NCBI GenBank assembly: GCA_024345305.1 | Contig: BRON01000002.1 | Coordinates: 2,356,001 to 2,420,000 of the forward strand | DNA: 64,000 bases | From: Mrakia gelida | Lineage: Eukaryota; Basidiomycota; Tremellomycetes; Cystofilobasidiales; Mrakiaceae | Direction: 5' to 3' | Shown: in pieces, positions 1 through 11,818 of the stretch | How positions within the stretch are numbered: the stretch's first letter is position 1 | Layout of the letters: every line of letters begins with the position of its first letter | Program-made: the position numbers and the translations under genes | The notes under the pieces: generated by a model | The model's input: only the letters and a program-made list of their open reading frames with translations | What the model was told of the DNA's origin: nothing | Database searches by the model: none

Positions 1-198
1 AGCAAACGGAAAGAAGGGAGAGAAAGCAAAGCTACTCGTACAAAGCGAAACGAAAGAAGACGCCAATCGACGACACGTCGTCGTTGGGAGCAAAAACAGG
101 AGGGAGAAGCAAAGTTAAATCGCACACACAAAACCCAAAAGTGAAGAGAACGGGGAGTATCGTTCGTGAAACCAAAGAGAGAGGGAGAAGAAGGGAAT

Positions 199-2864
199 CT
201 AAGGTCGATCAAACGGATCGAGAGGCGAATCGGGACGCGCTCCGTCGTTTCCTCTCGACGCGATGAGGGGACGACCGAGAGGGAGAGGACTTGGTTCCTT
301 AGGTGCTCCGACGGATCCGGTGGTCGTGGAGCCGTACCGACTGTGGTCGATGGAGTCGCGACCCAGGTTGACTCCGGCGAGAGAGAGGTCAGACGAGTTT
401 CTTGAAGGAGCGATAGAGGAGGCGTCGCCGTTGTTGGGAGGAACGCCGTTGAGGGTGACGCAGACGAGAGGGAAGGCTCCTGAAGGAAGAGATAAGAAGA
501 AAAGGAACGGAGGTCAGGTGGGGAAGAGACGAAGAGGAAGAGAAGAGCGAGGGAAGAAAGACGAACCTTGTCGTCCCGACTGAGGTCCAGAAACGAGCTC
601 TCCCGTCGCCCAAGCATCGTCGTAGAGACGCACGACTCGGAGTTTCATTCCTGGTCGGAGATCGAGCTCGTCGGGAAGCGTTGAAGAGTAGGCCCACTGA
701 ACGAGAGACGCGAGAAGGTCAGCGACGCGTCGTCGAGTTTCTGAACGAAGGTCGAAGGTCGAAGGACGAAGGAACTTACGAGAACAGTGACTACCTCTCC
801 AGGGTGAACCATGCCATCCTTCCCTCCAGCCAACGCGTCTCGATCCCCTTCAACACCAAGAGCAGCTCCCGTCACACCCAATCCGACGGGTCCATCCTTC
901 TTCTCGTCCGTTCGACCCGAGTCTCCCGAGTTTCCTCGCTCTCCGGATGGCGAGTTTCCTTCCTTGGACTTGCCACCGAAGAAGCGGGCGACGAAAGTCG
1001 AGTTGGACGAATGGGCAGCGTTGGAGGAGAGGAAGGTTGGCGTCGTTGAGGGTCGTCGGTGATCGTTCTTGCGACGACGGCAAAGGAGGAGGAGAAGGAG
1101 GAGGAGTAGAAGCTGACGGAGATCGTTCGAAAGAAGTAGATGGCAAGACAATTTTGGTCAGCTTAAGATGGCTGCTCTGGGATAGTGAATCAAATCGAGA
1201 GGACGAGAGGACGCGAAGACTCACCAGCAAAGCCACGATTGATCCGATGACGATACCAGCGATAGCTCCTCCAGACAACCCATTACGAGCGGCGTTGACG
1301 AATCCAGCAGCAGTGGATGCTGAACTGCTGCTCGAGCTGGCGACCGCCGAGGAGGACGAAGACGTTAGAGCGGGGAGCACGTACGCGCAGGTTCCTACGT
1401 TCGTGTTGGAGGCGTAGCAGCAGGAATCCGGTGTGGCAGTCGAAGGATCACAGAAAGAGCACAACTGAGAGGTCGAAGATCCGTAGCCACCTGGCAGAGA
1501 GGAGGTAAGAGATGAAGGTGAGAAAGGAAGTCGACGCGCGGAACTCGAACAACGAGCTCTGAGACGTACAGTTTCCCTCGTTCTTCGAACCGAGGACGCA
1601 GACCGAGGTATCGTTGGTAGCCAGGGTTGTCCAGTTGGCTGCGAGGAGAAAGATGAATCGAGGTGAGAGTCAGAAAGAGGAGACGACGCGACGGGTCGAC
1701 TCGATTCGAAGCGAAAGGACGAACTGCATTGGACGCTGAGAAGAAGAGATGAGGTGGGTAACTTAGCGTCTCGACTTCCAAAAGATGCAGTCAAGAAACC
1801 AGCTCGACTCGACTCACTAGTCCTTCGTGATGTTAGCGGCTCGGAAACCTCCCGTCAAGTCTGCTCCAGGGCAGTAAGACTGGTTCTCCACGATCGAGTT
1901 CTCCGAGGCAGCGTAATCCTCACAGGTCTGAGAGATGAGATAGAAAGAAGGGTCAGCTACTGAGAAGCGAGGAGCTTGGATATGGACACGTACCTGTCTG
2001 CAAACCATCTTCGGCGAGTCGACTGAGCTCGACTTGTCGAGCAGAGAAGAGCACTGCTGCGACCGACTGTTGCGAGAAGAAGCAGTCAGCGACCGTCCTA
2101 GATGACGGATGGTAGCATCTACTACTCACACTCCGTTCGTCCACATCTGGCGAGGCGAAGGAAGGAGAGGAAGAGGTGATCAGGTTCGCGACTCGCTCGA
2201 CTTTGGACGTTGGACCTGAGTCGACCCTCAGCCCAAGCCCTGCGTTCCTCGCCATTTCCTGCCATCTCTACAGCACTCACCGAACAAAGAACTGTCCTAG
2301 CATACCGAAGGGTCGCTCCTGTAGCATTCGAGCACCCCAGCTTGTTTACAAACTGAGTTCGCGAGTCTGTTTACCATCCGACATCGACGTGAGACAAGGA
2401 GAGGAGCTCAGCCGACGACCGGCGACATCCTCCTCGTCCCTCCTCCCTCCGCTTCGACTCACACTGATTGGGGTCGCTGAAGTACGAAAGAGCTGCAGCG
2501 TCGAAAGTGGCGACTGTGGTGACGCTGTCCATCCAGGGGAAAGCGTCCGAGAGGTTCTGAGGGTGCAGGTAGGCTCCTTCAACTAAAATGACGGGGAGAA
2601 AAGCGGAGGGAGGAGAGAGGAGAGTGAGCTTCAGGGGGGAGGAGAGCGAGCTGTTGACCTTCCTTCTGCTCCTTCTTTTCATGTTCTCGATCTGAGCCTT
2701 GTAGGTGAGATGGACTCACATCCTGGACAGGCCACCGATCCCAAAAGCCGTAGGCATCCAGCCGTAGAGGTCGTCGACGAGTTCTGGGCGTTCGTCGACG
2801 GGAGGAAGAACGAGCTCGCCGCTACAGCGAGCGATAGCAGCAATCCTTGGGGCAGTCGTATCAT
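199..2864 (-). CDS. Type I membrane protein with cytoplasmic SH3 domain, 12 exons
   Basis: Twelve exons keep frame and give 546 codons: 2720-2864, 2463-2582, 2281-2366, 2130-2146, 1994-2066, 1818-1927, 1725-1735, 1570-1638, 1225-1490, 780-1112, 567-696 and 199-479. The start MIRLPQGLLLSLAVAASSFF is a clear signal peptide. A cysteine-rich ectodomain with several N-x-S/T sites follows, then a Ser-rich stalk and a membrane span (GAIAGIVIGSIVALL plus a run of leucines) ending in the stop-transfer motif CRRRKNDH. The cytoplasmic tail has a near-complete SH3 domain: ALYDY-like VLWAYSSTLPDELDL, then LRVVRLYDDAWATGE and GAFPLVCV. Such proteins (Fus1-like in layout) link the cell surface to polarity or signalling partners; that role is inferred. 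Two exons are only 17 and 11 nt long. Every intron has a good donor, and nearly all have a CTGAC/CTGAT branch site. It is the left-most gene, and its 3' flank reaches the window edge. Confidence 0.8.
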
Positions 2865-3546
2865 TCGAGGTCCAAGATCGTTAAGGCGGAGGGGAAGAGG
2901 GGAGAGGAGCGAAACGTGAAAAGAGAGAATCGGAGGGCGTGGTGGTTGGGAGGAGAAAGAAGGTCGAGGGCAAGGGCAGGGCAAGGGACGAAATGAAAAC
3001 GGGCGTTCTCCCCCTCCCCAAAGAAGGGCGATCGGATCACGGAGATTGCAGAAAAAATTGCTCGGTATTTGCTTGAGATGTTTGTGAGCACCTTGGTCCA
3101 CTTGGAGAAGGATTTTCCACAGTTCTCAGAGCAGTCGCAGCTGCGAGAGGAAGGACTCGAAGCTGGGCGACCTCGGGATCGGTCGTCTTGCTGCTCCACG
3201 ACCAAAAGCCTAGCCCGCTCTTTCTCCTTCTCTGCAGATCTCCAAGAAAGCCTCTTGATCGAACGGAGAAAGCGGAAAAACTCGAGATCGATCCCAGAAC
3301 GTCGGCGGGCAGACAGGAGCAGCTGCTCGTCTGGAAAACCTGAGATGCGATGCGCCTCGTCGTCGAGGCTTGCTCCCTCTTGGTCGATGAACTAGGGATG
3401 AAGACCTCGTCAAAGAGCTCTCGATGGGTCTTCTAGGGGTCCAAATAATCATAAATGTCGTAAAAAATACAACCGCAAAGACACGAAAACGAAACGCAAA
3501 ACACCCTCCTCGACGTCGACCCTCAAACTCCCTCCTTTCTCCCTCC
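2865..3546. other. Intergenic: promoter side of SH3 membrane protein, 3' side of Cin1-like gene
   Basis: About 680 bp separate the start codon of the SH3 membrane protein from the stop codon of the Cin1/PAN1-like gene, which is transcribed in the same direction. Short open stretches exist on both strands, but none has family-like sequence or flanking splice signals. It probably holds the 3' UTR of the scaffold gene and the promoter of the membrane protein gene. I see no RNA gene or repeat. Confidence 0.5.
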
Positions 3547-6500
3547 TCACCTCCTATTCCTCTTCTCTCCCTCCACACAAGCTCTCCTCGCTCCCTCAAT
3601 GGCAGTCATCCAGTCCATAGCCTCACGAGCCGATCCAGCCTTGAGAGCGATCAGATCGCCTCGGAAACGAGGGACGAGTTGGAACGCGAGACTGTTGGAG
3701 GGAAGCTCGCGAACGGAAATCTCGTTGAGCGGGAGGGGCATTCGGTAGACTGCGAAAGGCGAAAAAAAAAGTGTGGGTTAGCAGACGAAGGGGAAGTGGG
3801 CAGGAGGGGATGAGACGACGCACGATTTCTCGAAGGCTCCGTAAGGACGAGGAGGTCGTTGGTGAGGATCGCGTGAAGTCGTTTTCCTCCCTTGTTCTGT
3901 GGAGGTGAGTCGACGAGAGACCGAGGTCAGTTGGGATATGACCGAAGACAATTTTTGCTGATCTATAGACTCACCTTCATCAACGCTCCCTCCTTGACGA
4001 GTACACGAGGCCCAAGGAAACGCGTCGGCGCGGTGAGGTCGAGACGTCCCTCTCCGACCCACTTAACAACGGAGGAGAGATAGAGATACGAGCGTCAGTG
4101 ACCGATCTGAAGTTTGAATGACATTTTCTCGAGAAGATCGAGAGCGAAAGAGCTCACCAAGTCGGCAGACAGAGCAGCAAGTCGATCCAGGTTCTCTCGA
4201 GACCGAATGGCTTCGTTGATTCGAGAGAGCACGGCTTCAGCCTTCCCGATAGCGTACCTACAGGAAGAAGATGCGAGTCAGCAGCGAGAGACGGAGGTCG
4301 GAGTCGGAGCGAAAGCTCGAAGAAAGAGGAAAGGCGCGACTCACTCGAGTTTCTCGTGATCCGCTCCAGGCTCAGTGTAGTGCAGGATTTGCTTGATGAG
4401 GAGAGGGTAGCGAGTGATCCTCTGCATGGGAGCAAGGAGGAACGTCGAAAGGTCCATTCCTCGAACGGTCGGTTGTTGGCGAAGAGACTGGAGAGAGAGA
4501 AAAAGCTCGAAATCAGCGGCTCGAAGAACGAAGAACGGAGAGAGGGAGACGCGCGACTGACGATGAGCTGAGAAGCGAGAGTTGGGTTGTTCTCCCTCAA
4601 GGACTGCAGAATACGGATGGCGGTTCCTTGTTGCACACAGTAAGGGACGTAGACATCGACGTTGGGGATGTGCCTGAAGTAAGGAAGGCAAGAGAGCGAG
4701 TCAGTCGAGTTCGAAATTCGCTCTTGTCTCGTCTTGGTTCGGTTCTGAACGACTCACTGAGCGAGAATGTCTGCGATCGTGTTGAGATACAGCCTGGAGG
4801 CCTTCTGTCGTTCCTCTGCGATGTTCAAAGTCGAACAGGATCAGCGAACGCGTCCTCGCGTCGACTTTCGCTCGTGCTCCTCCCACTCACCGAGCTCCGA
4901 AAGCATCGTCGTCGAAGAGATCAAGATATCCTCGATGTTGGCAAAGATCACCACGAGCTCCTTGTCGTCCAGCAGGTTCATCAGGTTCGCGTAGAAGACC
5001 TGGAAGCAAAACGAGAAGGAGGAGGTCAGCTTCGACGCAACGAGACGAAAGGAGAGGGAACGAGAGAAGACTCACCTCGACGATGAGTTGACAGTCTCGA
5101 ACGTAGGATCCTTCGGTTGAGATGAACTCGAACATCTGAAAGATGGAGGGTGAGAGTAAGGTTAGCAGTGGAATCGACAGCGTCGAAGAGAAGACAAAAG
5201 GAGAAACGGAAACGAAAACGACGACGCGGACTCACCGCCTCCTGCCTCTTCCTCTCCTTGTCCTCGATCGACGACAACACGTTCGCATCTCCAACCATGC
5301 TCGACCAGTTCTGCATACACCCAAACACCAACCGGAACATCCAAACGCACAAGTCAGCGAACCGCTCTTCGCCTCCTCCCTCCCAAACAGCACGACCCAA
5401 CTCACACTCCCCATCGCAGGACTCGACGTCCTCTGCACCCCTCCAGCACCTCCTCCTCCCCCTCCAGTCGGCATCGGACTCCCAATCACCAACGAGATCG
5501 GTCTCCTTGTCTCCTGCACCGCCGTCGGCGCACCCACGATCCCTTCCGCAGAGGTCTTGATCCTAGTCATCAACTGACTGAGTCTCCCTCCCTCGTTTCT
5601 CCCTCCTCCTAGCGACGAGATCGGCGATGCCGGTGGGGGAGGAGGGGAAGGCGAGGAAGGATGAGGATGGTCGACGATAATGGTAGGAGCAGGCGAGGGA
5701 GCAGCGAGTTGTTCCTTTTTGAACTTCTCGTATCGATCGAACGCGTCTTCTACTCGCACCGGAGGAGGGGGAGCTTCGGGGGAGGGTGATCGAGGAGGGG
5801 GTGCTGGTAGGGGCGGGGAGGGAAGAGCCGAAGAGGGTCGTGGAGGAAGAGCTCGTTCGATGGTTCCTCCTCCTCCGTCCGAAACGAGGGAGATGGTGGA
5901 TTGAGGGCGTCGAGCTGGAGGGACAGAGGGAGGAGGTCTTCGTCGTGTTGGTCGAGGGATGTCGGAAGGTTCGATCTTGATGATGAGACCTGCTGCTTCG
6001 AGGACCCGTTGTCGTTCTGCTTCACGTCGTTTTCGTTCCTCGACCTTCTCCGCGTCGGGCAGGACGACCGTCGCGTCTGGGTCGTCGTCGTCGCCGAGTT
6101 GGGAGTCGTCGTCTGAGCTGTCGTCCTCAGAGGACTCCTCGGCTTGGGAGGCGGTGGCGATCTCGATGGAGGGAGTGCTGGAGTATCGGTGGGTTGAGTT
6201 GGGACGAGGAACGGGAGGTGCTGCTCGACGCGGCTCCTGAGGGCGAGGCTCCGCTTGTCGTGGCTCATCGTCGACCTTCTCGTCCTCCTTGACGACTTCC
6301 GCTGGAGGTGGTGCTGGAGGAGCCTCGACTTGTGGTTCTGGTTCTGGTTCCGGCTCCTGAACCGCCGGAGGAGGAGGAGGAGGAGGAAGAGGATCCGTCG
6401 CGTCGTTTGTCGACGCCGTTGGTTTTGCAGACTCCTCCTTGCGCGAGCCTGAGTTTTCGTACGACAGACGTGTAGTTATCGAGATAGAGATCATAGCAAA

Positions 6501-9500
6501 GCAACCAAAGAAGAAGAAGAAGAAAAAGAGAAAGAACTTCAGCCTGCGCAAAAGGAAAGGGAAGAAGAAAAGGGCGTAAACGAAGGTGTTTTTGTGGTGG
6601 GTGATTCGAGAGGAGGTGGAACGGGATTAAAACGAACCTGAGATCTCCAAGTACGACGCAGGAACCAAGAACACGACACCATCGTTGACGGCCTTCCACC
6701 AGGCGTCGTCCTCCTGATCGACGATGGTGAGGATGTCCCCCTCGGTGAAGGGAAGCTCTTCGGCGGTCGTTCCTTCGTAGGAGTAGAGGGCTTTGGCTTG
6801 GACGACTGAGTAAAAGGAAGAGGCGGAGAGACGAGCGAGTCAGTTCGAGAGGGAAGGTCGCGTGGGAGGAAGAGAAGCGGCGAAGACAGACTCACTCGTC
6901 GAAATCTCAACAACGTAAGACGAAGGGAACCATCCCGACCTTCGATCCTTCAAGAGCGTTCCGTAGATCCAAGGGGACGAAGGATCCTTCGCTGGGTGAG
7001 CGTCGACCATCTGGTTCTCGAGGAAGGCTGTCACAAACGAACGAAACAAAGTCAGAACGAGAGACGCGTCGAGTCAACCGAACCGAGACATCGAGAAAAG
7101 ACTCACCAAGATCCTCAGGCCTCTGACCCTCGTAGGTATAGAGCGTTCGGACCTTCAACGACTTCGACAGATCCACCGCATCGAGAGGATCGATGGGCTT
7201 CTCGTCCTCCTCCTCAGCCTCCTCGATCTGCGACGAAAGAGCAGGAGCTTCCGACGGGTGGGAGACTCCTCCGTTGGCGGCGAGACCTTGGTACCAGTCG
7301 ACGGATTGACGGTTCGGGTTCGACTCGGGTGCGTCCTCCTCCTTTTCCTTGGGGGGTGGAGAGACGGAGACGGTGGGAGCTGGAGGGGAAGGAGGAGGGG
7401 AGATGGCTCGAGGAACGTCCGAGATGTGCGAAGGAGGCGCAGCGTCGCCGATAACGTTTCCAGCGACTCCTTTGGACTCCTTGGTGACGGCCTTCTTGAG
7501 CTTCGCTCCTCCCTGGATGGAAGCGAAGAGAGAGCCTCGACTGGGCGCATCGGCGGATCCTCCTCCGAGGGCAGCGAGCATGGGGTTGACTCGTGCAGGA
7601 GCAGCGGCGGCGGCGGGAGCTGGGGAGGTGGTGGTGGAGGGAGGAGCTGGGGAGGACGAGGGAGAGGCAGCGGGGATGATTCCTCCAAAGAGAGCTCGAG
7701 CGAGTTCGTTTCGTCGGTTCTTGGCGGTGTCGTAGTCCGAATCGCTGTCCGAGTCGTTCCCCTTGTCCTCAATCACGTCCCAGTCCTCCTCTGGAGGCGC
7801 GACGTAGGCTGACTTCTTGGGAGGAGCTCGAGCGACGGGAGCGACGATGGGAGTAGGAGCCTTGACGGGAGCAGGAGCGGGTTCGGCGGCGGCTGGAGGA
7901 GTGGGCTTGAAGAAGGGGTTGGAGGATCCAGCGGGAGTGGATTGAGAGGAAGTCGAAGCCGCGGTGGGAGTTCCAGCTGCTCCTCCAATTCGGTTGAAGG
8001 GGTTGTGCTTGCCCGTAGTGGTGACTGGAGGGGAGACGACCTCGGGAGCGGGAGGAGACTGGACGGAAGGAGGAGTAGGAGTAGCAGCAGCGGCGGCGGC
8101 GGCTGACTTGTTGGCGAAAGCAGATCGACGAGCGTTGAACTGTTCCTCCGCGAGTCGCTCCTCCTCCTCCTGCCTCTCAATCTCGGCCATTCGAGCAGCT
8201 CGGTCGGCAGCTGCCTTCTTGAGCCTTGCCTCTCGCTCCTTGAGTCGTTCCTCCTCTGGGTCGACCTCGGGTTCCGACGCGATGACAGGTGCTGGAGCTG
8301 CTGGAGCGTGAGGTTTCGAAGGAGGAGGAGCTGGCTTCTTCAACGCCGACCGAGGTTGGGGAGGAGGAGGAGCACTCTTGAGAGCTGATTTGATGGGAGA
8401 GGGAGCTGGAGCTGAAGGAGCGGTGGTGGGAAGAGTGGGTTTGGGTGGTTCCCCTCGGTCGGCGCGCTCTCCCTCCAATCGAGCCTTCCTAGCGTTTTCC
8501 TTCTCAGCTCGATCCGCCTCAGCCTTCTTCGACTGCTCCTCCGCCTCCTTCTTCTCCCTCTCGAGTCGCTCCTGAACGCTGTTGTCGACCGTGTCCTCCG
8601 AGGGAGTAGGAGCGAGACCGAGAGCTCGCATTCGATCCTCGATCTTCTGCTTCGCCTTCGCTCGAGCCTCTTCTCGACGTTGTTCCGGAGTGAGGTTCTT
8701 GGAAGCTGGAGCTGGGGAGGGTGCTGAGGCTGGAGGAGGAGGAGGAGGAGCGGCGAGGGAGTGGGCTGGAGGAGCGGGTGCTGGAGGTGGGGAACGAGCG
8801 AGACGATCTCGATCCCTATCCGAACTGGATCCGTAGCGGTCGTTGCTGGACCTGTAGTCTCGATCCCTCGAGCGATCGTCCCTGTCCCGAGATCTTGAGC
8901 GTTCCCTCTCGAAGGTTCCTCGAAGGTATCCCTTGTCCGGATCCTCTCGTTCGCGCTCTCGATCTCGTCCGTATCGATCCTCCCGGTCGTCGTCGCCGTA
9001 CCTCCCACCGTAGCGGTCGTTCCTCCTGTCTCGAGCCTTAACTCCATCCCTCTCGTCCCTCCTCTTCCTCTCGTCTCGCTCCTCAATTCTCTTCTCGAGA
9101 TCAGGCAGCTTCTCGTGAGAAAGGAAGAGGAGCTCTCGCTCGAGCTTCCTCCTCTCCTCGTCCTTCTCGGACGAGCGTCGACCCTTCGAGACGTGATCGA
9201 TGTCCTCCCTGACTCGACGAACTCGGTAACGAAGATCCTCCATCTCTCGGTCGAGAGCCTCGTCCTCCTCCGTTCGAGCGTCCGCGTCGGAGATTCGAGA
9301 GTCGAGGAGGGAGGACGTGCTTTCGAGCTGCCTCTTGATGTCGGAGAGGTCGTCCGCTGCTGATTCCGCTCCTGTTCGAACGGATGCTCGGTCGAGATGT
9401 CGACTGGAACTCTTGTAGGTTTTGGCTCCTCCTCGATCCTCGTCGTGCTTGTAAACGGTTCCGTCCTTGCGAGAGTTGGCGACGGGACTGTTGTTGAAGC

Positions 9501-10850
9501 TTCGAGACTTGGCGTACGAGGGAGCTCCAAACTCGTCTCCTGAGGTCGAACGGGTGTTGGTGTCGTTCTTGAGGAGGTTCTTGAGGAAGTCGACGTTGGA
9601 ATCGAGGTCGCGAGCTGAGGCTGGGACGAGCTCGGCGGGGAGGACGTCGGGGATCGAGTTTCCGTTGAGACCTGAGAAAGGAGGCGAGCAAGAGTCAGTT
9701 TTCATCGTTTCGTCGCTTCCTCGAACAGAGCAAGTAGGCTTACTTCGGTAGATGAGACCCATAGCGACGTGGAACTCTTGGATGTTGAGCTTTCCTCGGT
9801 TGTCCATGTCGGCGAGAGTCCTGAAAGGGAACGAAGGAGAGGGAAGATCGAAGTCAGCTCAAGCTCGCTCGTAGCCTCCATGAACGAGCAGCAGCTCGTA
9901 GAGGGTAGATATCACTCACCAGATCTTCGCCATGTCGTCCCTACTCAGCCCAGACTGTCCGAAGACCTCCTGAGCGACCTCTCCAGAGATGAACCCACTT
10001 CCCGACTGATCCCAAGCTCGGAAGATCTGATCGTAGTTCTTCTTCTCGTCCTTCGTGAGAACCCAGGGGATCTTGGGAGTAGCGATAGCTTGGTTTTGGT
10101 TGAGCTGTGAGAAGATGAAAGAGAGAGAAGGGGAGGGAGAGTCAGCGAGGAAGGAAAAAGAGGGAAGCGGTGTTGAGCGAAGGAACGGCGGAGGGAAGGA
10201 AGGAAGAGTCGAGGATGACGCACGAGATTCATCGACGAGGAAAGATTCGATGCTGGAAGATTGGGTTGTTGGAAGACGGGCATTCCAGAGGACGCGTAGG
10301 GCTGGTAGAAAAAAGTGGGGAGAAGACGAGAAAGAAGAAGGAGAGAAAGGGAACGAGCGTCAGCTCCCATCTCGCCAGCTCAGAGAAGCGAAGCGAAGGA
10401 GGGGAGGAAGGAGGGACTCACGGAGGATATGTTCTGAGGCATGAACGAGGAGGTCATCATCTGAATCCTAGGATCGTGGAATCCTGTCGCCTGAGCTACT
10501 AGAGGAGCCTGGAATCCTGTTCTCTGAGCCTGAAGCATGGCTCCTCCTCCCATTCCCGCCCCGGCCCACCCCGTCGCTTGAGGCTGCAATCCTCCCTGTT
10601 GACCTGGCTGAGACCATCCTGTAGCTTGAGGAGAGATACCCATCCCTCCTCCTGGGAACTGAGACTGAGTTGGGGGAGCTGATAGGAAGGAGTAGGAGGC
10701 TGAAGGGATCGGAGGAGGAGGGGGACGTTGTTGCTGCTGCTGAGGCTGCTGTTGAGGTTGCTGCCATCCTGTAGGCTGACCGTAGAGGGGTTGTTGATAG
10801 CCAGTCTGCTGAGGTTGCTGATATCCTCCCTGATTCCAGTTAGGATTCAT
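3547..10850 (-). CDS. Cin1/PAN1-type endocytic scaffold: EH, coiled coil, two SH3, DH-PH
   Basis: The protein of roughly 1,850-1,900 residues comes from about 15 exons. It starts [18 protein letters not shown], in a Gln/Pro-rich region with PTGW, ATGW and RTGF repeats as in PAN1 (exon 1 is 10422-10850). An EH domain follows (about 10110-9690: [20 protein letters not shown], then [20 protein letters not shown]), then the PAN1-like segment [18 protein letters not shown], a charged coiled coil (about 9370-9050) and a long Pro/Ala-rich linker. Two SH3 domains lie near 7150-6910 ([23 protein letters not shown]) and 6800-6630 ([15 protein letters not shown]). A RhoGEF (DH) domain (about 5140-4150, with [20 protein letters not shown]) and a PH domain end at [20 protein letters not shown]. 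This is the Cin1/intersectin layout, coupling endocytosis to actin and Cdc42/Rho activation. Only one EH domain is visible, where PAN1 and intersectins usually have two. Confidence 0.88.
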
Positions 10851-11818
10851 AGCGAACGGAAGAGAAGAGGAAAGGAGAAGGAGAAGGAGAAGAAGGAGGG
10901 CAAGATGGCGTTGCGGGCAGCGAGCGGACTTCGCGATTTCCAGGGAGAGGAGTCGTGCGTTGTTCTCCTTCTTGACCTCTACCTTCCTTCTCGTTTCTAA
11001 AGGTTACACTTTTTTCGTACGTTCTCACTACTCTCAGCAACCTCGTCGTACTCTTCATCTCGTCGTACTAACCTCGTCTTGTCTCTTTTCGTGCTCGTCT
11101 CGTTCCAGTCCTCTTTCCCTCTCGCACGACCCTCCCTCCTCGCCCCTCTCTCCTTCTCTCTCTTCTCTCGCCTTAACCCTCCCCAGAGGAATCACTCAAC
11201 CACCCACCCCGTGCAGGTCCCGATCCCATCCTAGAGACCCACAGCGTCCTAAGCTTGAATCGGCTAGTTCACACAACCAACCCCCAACTTCAACCACCAG
11301 CTCGCCCAACAACACACTCCTCCCTCCCTTCCTCTCCTCCTCTTTGCTTTGGAACGAGTTTCTTTCGATCTCAACCATCCTCTCGAAATCATCCCAGCCT
11401 GCCTCTCACGCTCAACAGCATCAACAAGCTATCAACGACTTCAACATCCTCGTCGAGTCCAAGTAAGTAGTCCCTCAAGGCAAGAACAAGGAGTGAGTCC
11501 CCCCCATCCTCTTCCCCTTCCTCGTCCTTCCTCCAGCCCTCCTGCCCCCTCTGCCTTCAACCAAACACGACCGTTCCCAGCTCAGAGAGAAGGGAGCATG
11601 TAGTCTTCTCCAAGCTGACTCGTGTTGGTTTCTTTTACCTTCTCCTATAGATCAGCAACCGTCCATCCACCTCGAGCTAATTCACCTTCGCCTCCCACTT
11701 CATCTCTCCCCCTCTCTCCCTCTATCCTCCTACATCCCAAACGCCAACTTCGACACTCACATCCTACCCGGAACCAATCAAACCACAACCAAACCACCCA
11801 ACCACAACCTCACTCACG
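10851..11818. promoter_or_regulatory. Divergent intergenic region between Cin1-like gene and VTS1
   Basis: This 968-bp region separates two divergent start codons, so it should hold both promoters. The plus strand is strongly pyrimidine-rich from about 11080, as is usual for leaders in this window. A probable 5' UTR intron of VTS1 lies in it and is listed separately. I saw no convincing TATA box. Short open frames here are low-complexity Ser/Pro/Leu sequence and look non-coding. Confidence 0.5.
11463..11650 (+). other. Probable intron in the 5' UTR of VTS1
   Basis: A GTAAGT donor at 11463 (or the GTGAGT at 11493) pairs with a branch-like AAGCTGACTCG and the acceptor TTCTCCTATAG ending at 11650. 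The sequence downstream runs to the VTS1 ATG at 11819 without better start sites, so the intron would lie in the untranslated leader. Which donor is used cannot be decided by eye. Confidence 0.5.

Noticed and set aside
8340..9530. 396-codon frame on the minus strand inside the Cin1-like gene, in another frame
   Set aside because: It overlaps the coiled-coil and Pro-rich coding exon in a shifted frame and reads as low-complexity Arg/Ser/Leu; the other frame shows the real PAN1-like sequence.
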